In this document: positions 44,417 to 53,623 of the stretch, in pieces
Layout: every line of letters starts with the position of its first letter
Position numbering within the stretch: position 1 is the stretch's first letter
NCBI GenBank assembly: GCA_965226925.1
Contig: CBDDEN010000007.1
Span: 124,001 to 188,000 of the forward strand
Reading direction: 5' to 3'
DNA: 64,000 bases
Source of the DNA: CBDDCX01 sp965226925
Lineage (GTDB): Bacteria > Gemmatimonadota > Gemmatimonadetes > Longimicrobiales > Gaopeijiaceae
The notes under the pieces: model-generated
Database searches by the model: none
Told to the model about the DNA's origin: nothing
What the model saw: only the letters and a program-made list of their open reading frames with translations
Translations under genes and position numbers: made by a program

Positions 44417-45763
44417 GGTGTGTAAACGTATCAGGCGGCATTCTTCCGCTGTTGGGTTGAGACGGGCTTTCCGTCTTCGAACTTTCTTCCTTCAAATACG
44501 TCCTTGAGGAGGTGAGGAGCGTCGAGCCTACGGAACCGCTTCTCAGCCACCAAGAGCAACTTCCAGATCAGGGCCGTAGCGCTCTCGACCCGCTTGAACC
44601 GCTTCGCCGCGCTGGTCCTGAGCCGTACCGCAGCGAAGGGGCTCTCGACCACGTTCGTCGTGCGTAGATGCTTCCAGTGGTCCTCGGGGAAGTCATAGAA
44701 CGCCACCATCCGCTCCCAGTCGTCCTCGAGCACATCCACCGCTTTCGGATACCACGGCCTGTAGCGTCTAGCGAACACCTCGCGGGCCTTCACGGCCTCG
44801 GCCCGGCTCGGTGCGTAGACCACAGCCCTGAGAAGATCCTTCGCCTCGCCCTGCTCCCGCTGAGGTAGTCGGTCCAGCACGTTCCTCATCTTGTGGTTCC
44901 AGCACCGTTGCTCAGCCGCCTCGGGCCAAACCTGCCTTGCCGCGCCCCAGATCGCTGCGTTCCCGTCGGCCATCAGCAGCCGGGGCGATCCGAGTCCTCG
45001 GGCCTTCAGGTCCCGGAACACTTCCGACCAGGATTCGGTGGACTCGCGGTAGCCTGGTGCGATGGCCAGTACCTCTTTCGTCCCGTCACGCATGGCGCCC
45101 ATCACCACCAGCAGCGCCGCCTTGTCCCGCTCGAGCCCAGCCTTCACGTAGATCCCATCGGCCCACACGTAGACCACCTCACGGTCGGCCAGAGATCGCC
45201 TCGACCAGGCCTCGAACTCTGCCGTTCAGCCTGCCCGCAGTCTCCGGATCGATGACTTCGACAGCGGTGCCCCCTCGCCCAGCAGGCCCCGCATCGCCAG
45301 CTCGAAGTCTCCCTCCGCCAGCCCGTGCAGATATAGCTCCGGAAGCAAAGCGCCCAGCTCCTTCGTCCGCCTCGCGAATAACGGCAGCACCCGGCTCTCG
45401 AAACGCTCCTCAACGCCCCGAACCCGAGGCCGTCGGAGGGTGATCGTGCCCGAGCTCATCGCCAGCCGCCTCGGTTTGCCGTATCCGTTGCGGTAGCCCG
45501 CGGCCGCGTCCACCGCACTCCTGCGCTCTGACTTCTCCCGGCCTAACAACTCCGTGACTTCCTCCTCCATGATCTGTTGGATGAACTCCTGCACCTTCTC
45601 CCGAACCATCCCCTCGAGCGTCTCCCATATTGGCCTGCTGGACGTACCCTGGGGCCCTGCGATATCCTCTCTCATGAGGCGACGTTCCTTTCCCCGGGCT
45701 ATCACCCGGGCTCACTGGTTTGACTTCTCAGCGAAAGGTACGTCGCCTCTCTTTTTACACACC
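44417..45763 (-). mobile_element. IS256-family element with disrupted transposase
   Basis: GGTGTGTAAA at 44417 and TTTACACACC ending 45763 are the inverted ends of this 1,347-bp element. It abuts the IS3-family element on the left. Confidence 0.8.
44431..45705 (-). pseudogene. IS256-family transposase interrupted by one in-frame TGA
   Basis: The 5' part (MIARGKERRLMREDIAGPQG to SKSSIRRLRAG) and the 3' part (TAEFEAWSRRSLADREVVYV, WADGIYVKAGLERDKAALLV, LLMADGNAAIWGAARQVW, TTNVVESPFAAVRLR) are in the same frame. They are separated by a single TGA at 45226-45228. Relatives have a tryptophan there (RAGW.AEFEAW), so TGG to TGA is the simplest explanation. All DDE residues are present in the 3' part. 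Confidence 0.8.
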
Positions 45764-45915
45764 CTTTGATCCTAGCTCGCGTCGAACCGTCATTGATCCT
45801 CCCGGGTGATTACGGAAGGTCAATCCATCGCCCTCTCTGTGTCTACTTTTAGGGGTTCACTCCAACATGTGTGCAATATTGGAAGGCCGCTAACATGTGA
45901 CCCCGCTCTCTTTGG

Positions 45916-46170
45916 TTGCAGCAGGGGCACTTCGCACGGCGAGGCGCGCGCGGCCGGGGCTCGGTGATTCAGCTCCCGCTCAGGGACCTGTGCGATGCTG
46001 GTGGCTGGAAGGACGCGCAGACGATCCTGAAGTGTTATCAGCAGCCTGACGAGGACCTGATCCGGGGGGTACTGGACGCCCGGGGGCAGCCGAACATGGC
46101 TGCGAATCGACAGGACAATCGACAGGAAGGCCCGATCTACCGGAAGCAAGAGCCCCGCCCGGTCACGTAA
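45916..46170 (+). pseudogene. Tyrosine recombinase C-terminal fragment
   Basis: The segment SVIQLPLRDLCDAGGWKDAQ then TILKCYQQPDEDLIRGVLDA has the G-G-W-x-[DS]-x-x-T-x-x-x-Y pattern around the nucleophile tyrosine of phage-type integrases. Nothing upstream encodes the rest of the enzyme. It is one of several integrase relics in the window. Confidence 0.6.
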
Positions 46171-46294
46171 GACCGGTTATGATTCGACTTTCATCGTTAC
46201 CCCACCCACCAAGACAGAGGAAGAGCCGAGAAACAATGAGGTAGGATCAAAAGGTGCTGACCCGCCCCACGCAGGTGATGGGCTTCGGGCTCTC

Positions 46295-47887
46295 CTACTG
46301 TGCGTCGGTGGTCTCCAGGAAACGACGTGCCTCCTGGAACCCCGCGAACGACTCACGGCCCGCCCACACGTTGGTCAGCTTTTCGTAGGCCTCGGCAGCC
46401 ATCTCGCGGTTACCGGTCTTGGCGTATGCCCGAGCGAGACCGAGGAGCGATCGCGGACGGTTTGGCATGCGAAGGAGCGAAGTTTCGAACTTCTCGATCG
46501 CATCGGCGGGCCGGTCCAAGTCGAGCAGGATCTCACCGTAAAGCTCGTGGACGGGCTTCACCGGGGAGGCCGCACCTCGTGGAGCCGCTCCCTCCTCGAC
46601 AATCGCCCGCGCCTCGTCCATGAGGCCGGTCGCCACGGCGCCATGTCCCATGCCGGCATGTAGCAGGGCGCCGACCTGCTTCGATATGATGCGGGCGTTC
46701 GTGTTTCCGTTCGGACCCCGGTCGGCCATCTCCTTGAGCGCGGCCTCGGCCTGGGCGACAGTCGCCTGGTCACCCGTACGCGCGGCGCTCATTCCCGTCG
46801 CAAGAAGCTCGTGCATCGACGACTCGTCCGTGATCGGCCGAACCTCCCACTCTTCCGTCTCGACGATGTAACGGGCCTTCAGTAGCGGGACCGTGTTGAC
46901 CGCCCTGGCCTGGCCCGGTGCGCCTCGCGGGCCGCCCTCAAGGAAGACGCCCTCAAAGGCCATGCTCTCGAGCCGATCAATCCACTTTCTCGCTTTGGCG
47001 TAATCCCCGAGCTGAAGGTCCCCGTACTGCCCCCAATCCAGCGGGTGGACCGCGTTTCCCATGGGGTCGTCAGGCCGCCACAGCTCTCTCGCGGCGGTGT
47101 AGGCGTACTCATTGTTGCCCGAGACGCGGTCCCACATGCCGTGTTGGATGAAGATGTGCGTCGGCATGTGCCTCGCGTGGGCAACCGCGGGAGCGATCTC
47201 GGCAAAACGATACGCGGCCTCCAGCGCGAGTGGGGCGAGTATAGGGTCGTCGAAGGCGTGGATCGTGTAATGGGCGGCACCCGGGTGGTTCGGGTGGTGC
47301 TCGAACAGATTCAAAGCAATGGTGCCGGCCTTGATGTTGAGCCGCCCGGTCAGATCGCGTGTCGCGCCGGATGCACTCAGGATCGAGAGCGCGTAGAATG
47401 CCGCCACCTCGGTATCGTTGGGGTACTGCTCGTACAGTCCGCTCATCGCATCCATGTAGCCGAGCCTGCGGGTGACGTGATCACCGTCCCCCCAGAGGAT
47501 CTCGACGGCGTTCAGGAAGCCTTTTTCACGCGCTGTGGGAGCCTTGGCGAGTCGCTCAGCCCTCGTCGGAGCCAACCGCCCAAGCGCGTTTCGCGGCTCG
47601 GTCGGGTCCATCTGCGAATTCAGGGGGTGGTTGTACGCGAGGGACTCGCCCCAGTACGCCATCGCGAAGTCCGGGTCGATCGCCTGAGCCGCATGGAATT
47701 CCTCACGGGCCTGTATCCAACCGAAGCTGTGCAGAAAGGCTGCCCCCCGGAGGAAGTGGTTCTGCGCCTCCGCCGACGCGGATGTCGGGAATTCGAAGGA
47801 ACCCACGTCCTCGAACTGTGCCTGGGCGGGCTTCGCGCCCATCACGAGTAGGCCTGCGATCAGCAGAATGGCGGGTACACGAGTCAT
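46295..47887 (-). CDS. Secreted tetratricopeptide-repeat protein
   Basis: The protein has 530 residues from the ATG at 47887, with a GAGGAGAG ribosome site. A signal peptide (VPAILLIAGLLVMGAKPAQA, then QF) directs export. The body is helical with TPR-like repeats (SAEAQNHFLRGAAFLHSFGW, REEFHAAQAIDPDFAMAYWG, RPRSLLGLARAYAKTGNREM). Conserved ALNLFEHHPNHPGAAHYTIH and ARHMPTHIFIQHGMWD segments match a family of long periplasmic TPR proteins of unknown function common in environmental bacteria. It is intact and stands alone. Confidence 0.75.
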   Translation of the reverse strand: MTRVPAILLIAGLLVMGAKPAQAQFEDVGSFEFPTSASAEAQNHFLRGAAFLHSFGWIQAREEFHAAQAIDPDFAMAYWGESLAYNHPLNSQMDPTEPRNALGRLAPTRAERLAKAPTAREKGFLNAVEILWGDGDHVTRRLGYMDAMSGLYEQYPNDTEVAAFYALSILSASGATRDLTGRLNIKAGTIALNLFEHHPNHPGAAHYTIHAFDDPILAPLALEAAYRFAEIAPAVAHARHMPTHIFIQHGMWDRVSGNNEYAYTAARELWRPDDPMGNAVHPLDWGQYGDLQLGDYAKARKWIDRLESMAFEGVFLEGGPRGAPGQARAVNTVPLLKARYIVETEEWEVRPITDESSMHELLATGMSAARTGDQATVAQAEAALKEMADRGPNGNTNARIISKQVGALLHAGMGHGAVATGLMDEARAIVEEGAAPRGAASPVKPVHELYGEILLDLDRPADAIEKFETSLLRMPNRPRSLLGLARAYAKTGNREMAAEAYEKLTNVWAGRESFAGFQEARRFLETTDAQ

Positions 47888-48185
47888 CGGTCTCTCCTCA
47901 TGGCAGAACGGCCACAGGCACACGGCGCCGAGCCTCGGCGACGGGAGGCCCGAAGCATAACACCGGAAAGACGATTTCGCTCCCCGATGCCGATGCGATC
48001 CGGAAGAACTCGCGAAAGTAGTGGCATTTGAAGCGTTTCCAGGATTCGACCAGTTTCGGGGAGTTTGGGGTCCCAGTTGGGGTCCCAACTCTAGCTCTCC
48101 TCGCCTTGTGGCTCGCGCGCTTCGCCTTCCGTCATCATCTTGGTCTCGCAGCAGAATTGCGGCTGATTATACGGGAGGAGGACTC

Positions 48186-48353
48186 GTGCCTAAGAGCGAC
48201 CCCGGCGAGATCCGGACCAAGATCTTCCGTCACACCTACTGCGCGGCGAGACTCCAGACACTTGATCAGGGCTTCCCCATCTCCACGTACACCGTCGCCC
48301 GTAAGCTGGGCCACGGTGGCGACTCGTTGATCAAGCGCGTGTACGGCCTGTAG
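48186..48353 (+). pseudogene. Tyrosine recombinase catalytic fragment
   Basis: VPKSDPGEIRTKIFRHTYCA and ARLQTLDQGFPISTYTVARK, then LGHGGDSLIKRVYGL include the R-H-T-Y box, the L-G-H box and the nucleophile Y. The fragment has no N-terminus and ends at a TAG nine bases before the ISNCY left end. It is a relic. Confidence 0.75.
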
Positions 48354-48465
48354 CATTGAACCTGTAGCATTGAAATAGAAATGTCCGGTTTGGTTGAAGT
48401 AGAAATGTCCTCTTTCGGAGTTTGTTCGTTCGGAGTGGAGCGAGCAAACGGAACCGGGGGAGGAG

Positions 48466-49860
48466 ATGCTGACATTGAGCCAGCGAGATCGAGACCGACT
48501 GGCGGTACTGAAGCAGGTGGAGCAGGGACTAGTAGCGGCCAGGCGAGGGGCGGAGTTGCTGGGCATAACCTCACGCCACTTCCGCAGGCTACGCAGGAGA
48601 TGGGCGCGAGCAGGAGACGGAGTGGTGATCCATGGGCTTCGCGGCCGACGCTCGAATCGGGCCAAGGCGTCGCAGATGCGGGGCCGAGCGTTGAAGCGGG
48701 CGCGTGAGCCTGTGTTCGAGGGCTTTGGGCCGACGCTGCTCGCTGAGCACCTGTCACGCGACGCTGAGATCGGGCCGCTGAAGGCCGGCACCCTGCGCAA
48801 GTGGATGATCGAGGAGGGTGCCTGGAAGCCGAAGCGCAGGAGGGCGAGGCATCGCAAGGCCAGAGCGCGCAGGGCGGCCTTCGGCGAGCTCATCCAATGG
48901 GACAGCTCCGAGCACGCCTGGTTCGAGGACCGCGCTGCTGGCCGCTTCGTGCTCATTCAGATGCATGACGATGCCACGAACCAGCTCATGATGGCCCGTT
49001 TCGTCCCACGCGACACGGGAGCAGCCAACCGGCAGATCGCCATCGACTACCTGCGCCGCCATGGCCGTCCCATCGCCTTCTACACCGACAAGGCGGGCCA
49101 CTTTGGCCAGTGGACCCGGCCTGTCTCGGCGATCCCGCTCGAAGAGCGCGACACCAAGCGTACCGAGTCCATTATTCGCAAGGCCCTGCGTGAGCTCAAC
49201 GTCGAGCTGATCCTCGCACACTCGCCCCAGGCCAAGGGTCGCGTCGAGCGTAACTTCGGCACTTCGCAGGACCGCCTGGTCAAGGAGCTGAGGGTCGCAA
49301 ACATCTCGACGCTCGAAGACGCCAACCGCTACCTCGACGACATCTACCTCCCGTTCTGGAACGAACGCTTCGCGGTCGAGCCCGCTGAGTCCCGTAACGC
49401 ACACCGTCGCCTCTCGAAGAGGCCCGATCTCGACGCGCTCTTCGCTGAGACCCTCACTCGCTCTGTCGGCAACGACTTCACCATTCAATACAGCAGCCGT
49501 AGATGGCAGATCTCCAAGTGCCAGGCCCGAGGGATCCGGCCCCGTCACAAAATCACCGTCGAACTCCGGATCGATGGCTCCACCCGCTTCCGCTTCAAGA
49601 AGCGCTATCTCGATCTCGAACCTGTCGCGGAGCTGCCCAAGCCCAGACCCCAAAACTCTCGTCCGCCCCGAACCAAGAAGACGCTCTCTACGGCCAAGAC
49701 AGCGAAGTCACGTCCCACGCCGCCCAAACCTGGACCCGATCACCCCTGGCGTAAGCACGGCAGGCTCATCGCAAATCCGCGCGCCATCGCTCGGCATCGC
49801 GCTACGACTGCCACTTCGCGGCCGTCGGCTTCGACTCCCTCGATGGAGGGAGTCTCTTGA
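48466..49860 (+). CDS. ISNCY-family transposase
   Basis: The protein has 464 residues. The N-terminal helix-turn-helix reads RDRLAVLKQVEQGLVAARRG and AELLGITSRHFRRLRRRW. The rve-like core has LIQWDSSEHAWFEDRAAGRF, YTDKAGHFGQWTRPV and the conserved LILAHSPQAKGRVERNFGTS, which carries the catalytic Glu. The C-terminus is a basic Pro/Lys-rich tail (PPRTKKTLSTAKTAKSRPTP). The gene appears intact. Confidence 0.85.
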   Translation: MLTLSQRDRDRLAVLKQVEQGLVAARRGAELLGITSRHFRRLRRRWARAGDGVVIHGLRGRRSNRAKASQMRGRALKRAREPVFEGFGPTLLAEHLSRDAEIGPLKAGTLRKWMIEEGAWKPKRRRARHRKARARRAAFGELIQWDSSEHAWFEDRAAGRFVLIQMHDDATNQLMMARFVPRDTGAANRQIAIDYLRRHGRPIAFYTDKAGHFGQWTRPVSAIPLEERDTKRTESIIRKALRELNVELILAHSPQAKGRVERNFGTSQDRLVKELRVANISTLEDANRYLDDIYLPFWNERFAVEPAESRNAHRRLSKRPDLDALFAETLTRSVGNDFTIQYSSRRWQISKCQARGIRPRHKITVELRIDGSTRFRFKKRYLDLEPVAELPKPRPQNSRPPRTKKTLSTAKTAKSRPTPPKPGPDHPWRKHGRLIANPRAIARHRATTATSRPSASTPSMEGVS

Positions 49861-49876
49861 TTCACCTTAACGCCCT

Positions 49877-49888
49877 GGGGGGGGGGGG
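49877..49888 (+). repeat. Poly-G tract (12 G)
   Basis: Twelve consecutive G residues lie in the right end of the ISNCY element, outside the coding sequence. Confidence 0.8.
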
Positions 49889-49987
49889 ACATTTCTAAAT
49901 CACTCAACCCCCGGACTTTTCTAAATCAATCCAACAACGGGTCAACCACGGGTCAACCGCGGGTCAACCGCGGGTCACGGCGGGCAC

Positions 49988-50245
49988 TTAGGCCAATTTG
50001 TCGAGCTCGATGGCCTCGTCGATCAACATGATCGGGATGTCCTCACGCACCGGATACAGGATCTTGTCGTCCTCTCGGATAAGGCCCTCCTCGAGTGGCT
50101 CAGCCACCTCACTGCCTCCCCGATTGGTCACGCCTCCCGACCGGATCGCCTGATTCAGTCGATCCAGAACTCCCCCCTCCGCCGGGCGCACTGGTTGGTG
50201 GGTCTCAGGACACACAAGAATCTCGAGAAGTTCAGGATCGACCAT
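49988..50245 (-). CDS. Trm112-like / UPF0434 small protein
   Basis: The 85-residue protein begins MVDPELLEILVCPETHQPVR and ends LYPVREDIPIMLIDEAIELD. This is the YcaR/UPF0434 pattern related to Trm112, an activator of methyltransferases in other organisms. Only the first cysteine of the usual zinc-binding set is present (LVCPETH), as in many bacterial members. A ~45-residue insert (EGGVLDRLNQAIRSGGVTNR) separates the two strands. Confidence 0.8.
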   Translation of the reverse strand: MVDPELLEILVCPETHQPVRPAEGGVLDRLNQAIRSGGVTNRGGSEVAEPLEEGLIREDDKILYPVREDIPIMLIDEAIELDKLA

Positions 50246-50367
50246 GGGAACGCCTTCGCCTCAAACTCGGTAAGGAAAACACGTTTGCTTTACGTTGAGG
50301 AGTCCAACGCAGGAATCTATCATTCCCGCCAGCCAGTGGGGAGTCGAGCCGGGCCACGCTACGAACA

Positions 50368-50829
50368 ATGAAACCACTCATACTCCTCCTGCTTGCCACA
50401 GCAGCGGCCCTTCCACACGCGTGCTCGGACGCCGCCGTTCGGCTAGAGGACCCAATTGCGCCTCCTGCGGTGACCGCCTTGGTCATCTTCGGCAGTGATA
50501 CCGTGCGCGCCGAAGTGGCGAGCACCGCGGCAGCGAGAGGACAGGGGCTCATGTACCGGGACGCTGTCCCGGAGGGCACCGGCATGCTCTTCGTTTTCGA
50601 CAGAGAGGCCTTGCGATCATTCTGGATGCAGAACACGTACGTCGCGCTGGATGTCGCCTTTATCGACGCTAACTTCACGATCGTCGATATCCAGCAGATG
50701 GAACCGGAAACTACGGACATCCATGACGGCGCGAGACCTGCGATGTTCGCCCTCGAGGTCCGACAGGGGTGGTTCGCCGGAAAGGGCATTTCGGTCGGCG
50801 ACCGCTGTCAGGTGATCTTTTCGCAGTAG
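50368..50829 (+). CDS. DUF192-family secreted protein
   Basis: The protein has 153 residues. The leader MKPLILLLLATAAALPHACS could be a lipoprotein signal with Cys19, although His at -2 is unusual. The mature part shows the DUF192 signature: RGQGLMYRDAVPEGTGMLFV, FWMQNTYVALDVAFIDANFT and the VRQGWFAGKGISVGDRC end. The family is periplasmic with unknown activity. It is divergent from the Trm112-like gene, with 122 bp between their starts. Confidence 0.8.
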   Translation: MKPLILLLLATAAALPHACSDAAVRLEDPIAPPAVTALVIFGSDTVRAEVASTAAARGQGLMYRDAVPEGTGMLFVFDREALRSFWMQNTYVALDVAFIDANFTIVDIQQMEPETTDIHDGARPAMFALEVRQGWFAGKGISVGDRCQVIFSQ

Positions 50830-50876
50830 ACCGCAAAGCGTCCGCTTACACCCCGAGCCAATGGGCGGTGACCCTC

Positions 50877-51523
50877 TTAACGCGTAAAGATAGCGATAAC
50901 TGCTGCCATGGTAACCGGAATTACCATGGCGATGACGGCCGCGCCGGCCCATGACTCCTTTCGGCCGATCCTCGCGGCTCCTAGCCCCACGAGTACCCAT
51001 CCCCACAGGAAGAAAAGGTCCAGGAGATTCAGAACTTCAAGCATATACCCAGGCTCCAAAAAGACGGCAAAGGTACCGAGCGAAAGCCGGAGCTGTGCGT
51101 CCTCCGTGACAATTCTCAAGGGCAGGATCAGGACCATCGATGTGGCGCGATCAAATGGGCGTGGGCCACGACGGCGAGATACTGCCGGTAAGTGCCCTCG
51201 TGCCCTATCAGGAAGGCGAAGAAAAGCGTTACCAGGCCGGCAAAGACAGTGATCATTATGGCCCAGGAAACGAAAGCCGCCGCCGCACCTCCGAGGCGGA
51301 GCACCACCAAATTGTCTTCCACGGCTGGCGGAACATCCGGACCCCTTGCGAGCATGGCTTCGCGCAGCGTCGCGAAGGTCAGCTCGGGGGGTATCAGTAC
51401 TGTCCCGGCCAAGGCTAGACAGCTTCCCAAGAGCATGGCACTCGCCCAGACGGGCCGGCCACGCAACCCTCGGAACAAAATATCCGGAGAGAGGAATACC
51501 CGGATATAACGGCTTGGATTCAT
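50877..51523 (-). pseudogene. Yip1-like integral membrane protein, frameshifted
   Basis: The first part (MNPSRYIRVFLSPDILFRGL, ASAMLLGSCLALAGTVLIPP, FVSWAIMITVFAGLVTLFFA, EGTYRQYLAVVAHAHLI) breaks at about 51150. It continues in another frame with MVLILPLRIVTEDAQLRLSL, LLDLFFLWGWVLVGLGAARI and AVIAMVIPVTMAAVIAIF. The joined protein has the five-helix pattern of bacterial Yip1-domain proteins. A single indel is responsible, through decay or sequencing error. Confidence 0.75.
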
Positions 51524-51621
51524 AAACTAAGTGCAACAACACGACCGAGCGGTGGCCCCAAGAGAGTTGAGGCGAGCTGGGACGCCGTTGACCTTCCTTC
51601 TCGACGAAAAGGAGGAAGTTC

Positions 51622-51930
51622 ATGAACAGGTATCACCAGCTCACCTCTGGTGAGCGATATGCGCTCTCTGCGCTCAGAAAACAAGGATGCAACCAAGCTG
51701 CGATCGCTCGAGCACTGGGCCGACATCGAAGTACGATCAGCCGTGAGGTGCGCCGCAACTCGAAGGATCGTCAGGGCCGGGCCTATCGACCGGACCTGGC
51801 CGATGGCTACGCTCGGTGGAGACGCGGCAGATCGCGCCGCAACGAGCGCTTCGGTGCATGCGAGTGGCGAATGGTCGAGGCGTGCATCAAGCAACAGTGG
51901 AGCCCTGAGCAGGCCGCTAGCTGGTTACGG
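51622..51930 (+). pseudogene. IS30-family transposase, N-terminal fragment
   Basis: The protein begins MNRYHQLTSGERYALSALRK with AALARALGRHRSTISREVRR-type helix-turn-helix text (QAAIARALGRHRSTISREVR) and reaches WSPEQAASWLRR, where the IS3-type element starts. An AGGAGG site precedes the ATG. The catalytic rve domain is missing and does not reappear beyond the insertion. Confidence 0.85.
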
Positions 51931-52008
51931 CGTAACCCTCTCTGCCAACGTACGTGAGACACAGAGCACGCAAAGAATTAGAGTAGGGCGAAGGCAGAGA
52001 AAACGAAC

Positions 52009-52458
52009 ATGTTGGGACTGCGAGAGAGAATGGAAGAGAATGGTAGTGCCCCTCGAACCGGGGGGGCCAAGCGAAGCGCGGCAGCTCCTGCGGACCCGGA
52101 GGTAGTAGATAGGCCGCTACGCCGGCGGTTCAGTCCGTCGTACAAGCTGCGGATCGTCGAAGAAGCGGACCGGTGCACCGAGCCCGGCGAGGTGGGCCAG
52201 CTCCTGCGGCGCGAGGGCCTGTACTCGTCGCACCTGACGACGTGGCGCAAGGCGGCGCATAGCGGGTCGCTGAAGGCCCTGTCGAAGAAACGCGGCCGCA
52301 AGCCGGAGCGAAATCCTCTGGATGAGAAGGTACGCAAGCTGGAGCGCCGCAATGCTCGGCTCGAGGATGAGCTCAGGAAGGCACACCTGATCATCGACGT
52401 GCAGGGAAAAGTTGCGGGGCTGCTGGGGATAAGCCTCGACGACGGGACGAACTCTTGA
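52009..52458 (+). CDS. IS3-family transposase OrfA
   Basis: The protein has 149 residues: MLGLRERMEENGSAPRTGGA, then RRFSPSYKLRIVEEADRCTE and PGEVGQLLRREGLYSSHLTT form an extended helix-turn-helix. KVRKLERRNARLEDELRKAH is the coiled coil. It is the complete version of the truncated gene at 40147. Its stop overlaps the OrfB start (TTGA). Confidence 0.85.
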   Translation: MLGLRERMEENGSAPRTGGAKRSAAAPADPEVVDRPLRRRFSPSYKLRIVEEADRCTEPGEVGQLLRREGLYSSHLTTWRKAAHSGSLKALSKKRGRKPERNPLDEKVRKLERRNARLEDELRKAHLIIDVQGKVAGLLGISLDDGTNS

Positions 52459-53462
52459 AGGCGGCCGATGAGCTGGCTAAGCACGTCGGTGTAAAACCGG
52501 CGTGCGCGGCCCTCGAGGTCTGCCGATCGACGTTGTACCGTCGTCGAGGCCCATCGACCGGGCAACGGCAGCCCCGCCCGACGCCCGCCCGGGCATTGAG
52601 CGAGACGGAACGAGGCGAGGTCTTCGACACGCTGTGTTCGGAGCGGTTCGTGGACCGCTCACCCGCCGAGGTGGTGGCCACGCTGCTCGACGAAGAGGTC
52701 TACCTGTGCAGCGAACGCACGATGTATCGTGTTCTGGCCTCCGAGGTGCCGGTTCAGGAACGCCGGGCGCAGCGCACCCATCCCGAGTACAAGAAGCCCG
52801 AGTTGATGGCCACGGCGCCGAACCAGGTGTGGTCCTGGGACATCACGCGGCTGCTGGGGCCGAAGAAGTGGAGCTACTACTACCTGTACGTGATCCTGGA
52901 CATCTACAGCCGCTACGTCGTGGGCTGGATGGTGGCGGACCGGGAGAACTCGGCCCTGGCCGGCCGGTTGATCCAGCAGAGCTGCCTGAAGCATGGCGTC
53001 CAGCCCCGGGTCCTGACCCTGCACTCGGATCGGGGAGCTCCAATGACGAGCCAATGCACCGCTCAACTTCTCGCTGACCTCGGCGTGACCCGCTCGTTGA
53101 GCCGGCCTCAGGTCTCGGATGACAATCCGTTCTCCGAGGCTCAGTTCAAGACCTTGAAGTACCATCCCTCGTTTCCCGGACGGTTCGGAGACCAGGGCCA
53201 GGCCAAGACCTTCTGTCGATCGTTCTTCCGTTGGTACAATGCCGAGCACAGGCACGGGGGCATCTCGATGCTGACCCCCGAACAAGTGCACTTCGGGCGC
53301 GCCGACAACGTTATCGCCCGCAGGACAACCGTGCTCAACACGGCATGGACCACCCATCCCGAACGCTTCGTCAGAGGCGTTCCCAAACCCAAACCGCTCC
53401 CGGAGGCCGTCTGGATCAATCCTCCCACCACACCCCTCTCCACACAGGAAATTGCTCTTTAA
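52455..53462 (+). CDS. IS3-family transposase OrfB
   Basis: The protein has 335 residues, identical to that at 40507-41514. DDE residues are in VWSWDITRLLGPKK, LHSDRGAPM and FSEAQFKTLK. It is translated from a TTG overlapping the OrfA stop, so coupling rather than frameshifting may be used in this element type. The perfect identity of the two copies implies recent transposition. Confidence 0.85.
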   Translation: MKAADELAKHVGVKPACAALEVCRSTLYRRRGPSTGQRQPRPTPARALSETERGEVFDTLCSERFVDRSPAEVVATLLDEEVYLCSERTMYRVLASEVPVQERRAQRTHPEYKKPELMATAPNQVWSWDITRLLGPKKWSYYYLYVILDIYSRYVVGWMVADRENSALAGRLIQQSCLKHGVQPRVLTLHSDRGAPMTSQCTAQLLADLGVTRSLSRPQVSDDNPFSEAQFKTLKYHPSFPGRFGDQGQAKTFCRSFFRWYNAEHRHGGISMLTPEQVHFGRADNVIARRTTVLNTAWTTHPERFVRGVPKPKPLPEAVWINPPTTPLSTQEIAL

Positions 53463-53623
53463 TTAATCCCGTAGAGTGTCCCATTGTCGTTGACAGGTTC
53501 CGCTGCATCCACCCTGGCAGCGTTGTTCCTCCTCGAAATAGCGTTGCTATTCCTCGTCGTCTCGCCTTACCAGGGCGGCGCTTCGGTCCCCTCGGTGCGT
53601 CACCGTATTTCCGGGCCACGACA

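Larger units (their letters stand above)
48363..49936 (+). mobile_element. ISNCY-type element
   Basis: The left end begins TGTAGCATTGAAATAGAAAT and the right end, read inward, TGTTGGATTGATTTAGAAAA; both continue GTCCGG. Each end carries a second inner copy of the [AT]AGAAATGTCC motif. The element is 1,574 bp with one transposase gene. A 12-G run (49877-49888) lies in the right end. Confidence 0.8.
51931..53502 (+). mobile_element. IS3-family element, second type, complete copy
   Basis: It is about 1.57 kb. The left end is CGTAACC then TGCCAACGTACGTGAGACAC. The right end read inward is CGGAACC then TGTCAACGACAATGGGACAC. It interrupts an IS30-type gene, whose remaining part is absent on the right side. 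Confidence 0.85.

Noticed and set aside
45226..45228. Selenocysteine reading of the TGA in the IS256 transposase
   Set aside because: Homologues have Trp rather than Cys there, and transposases are not known to use Sec.
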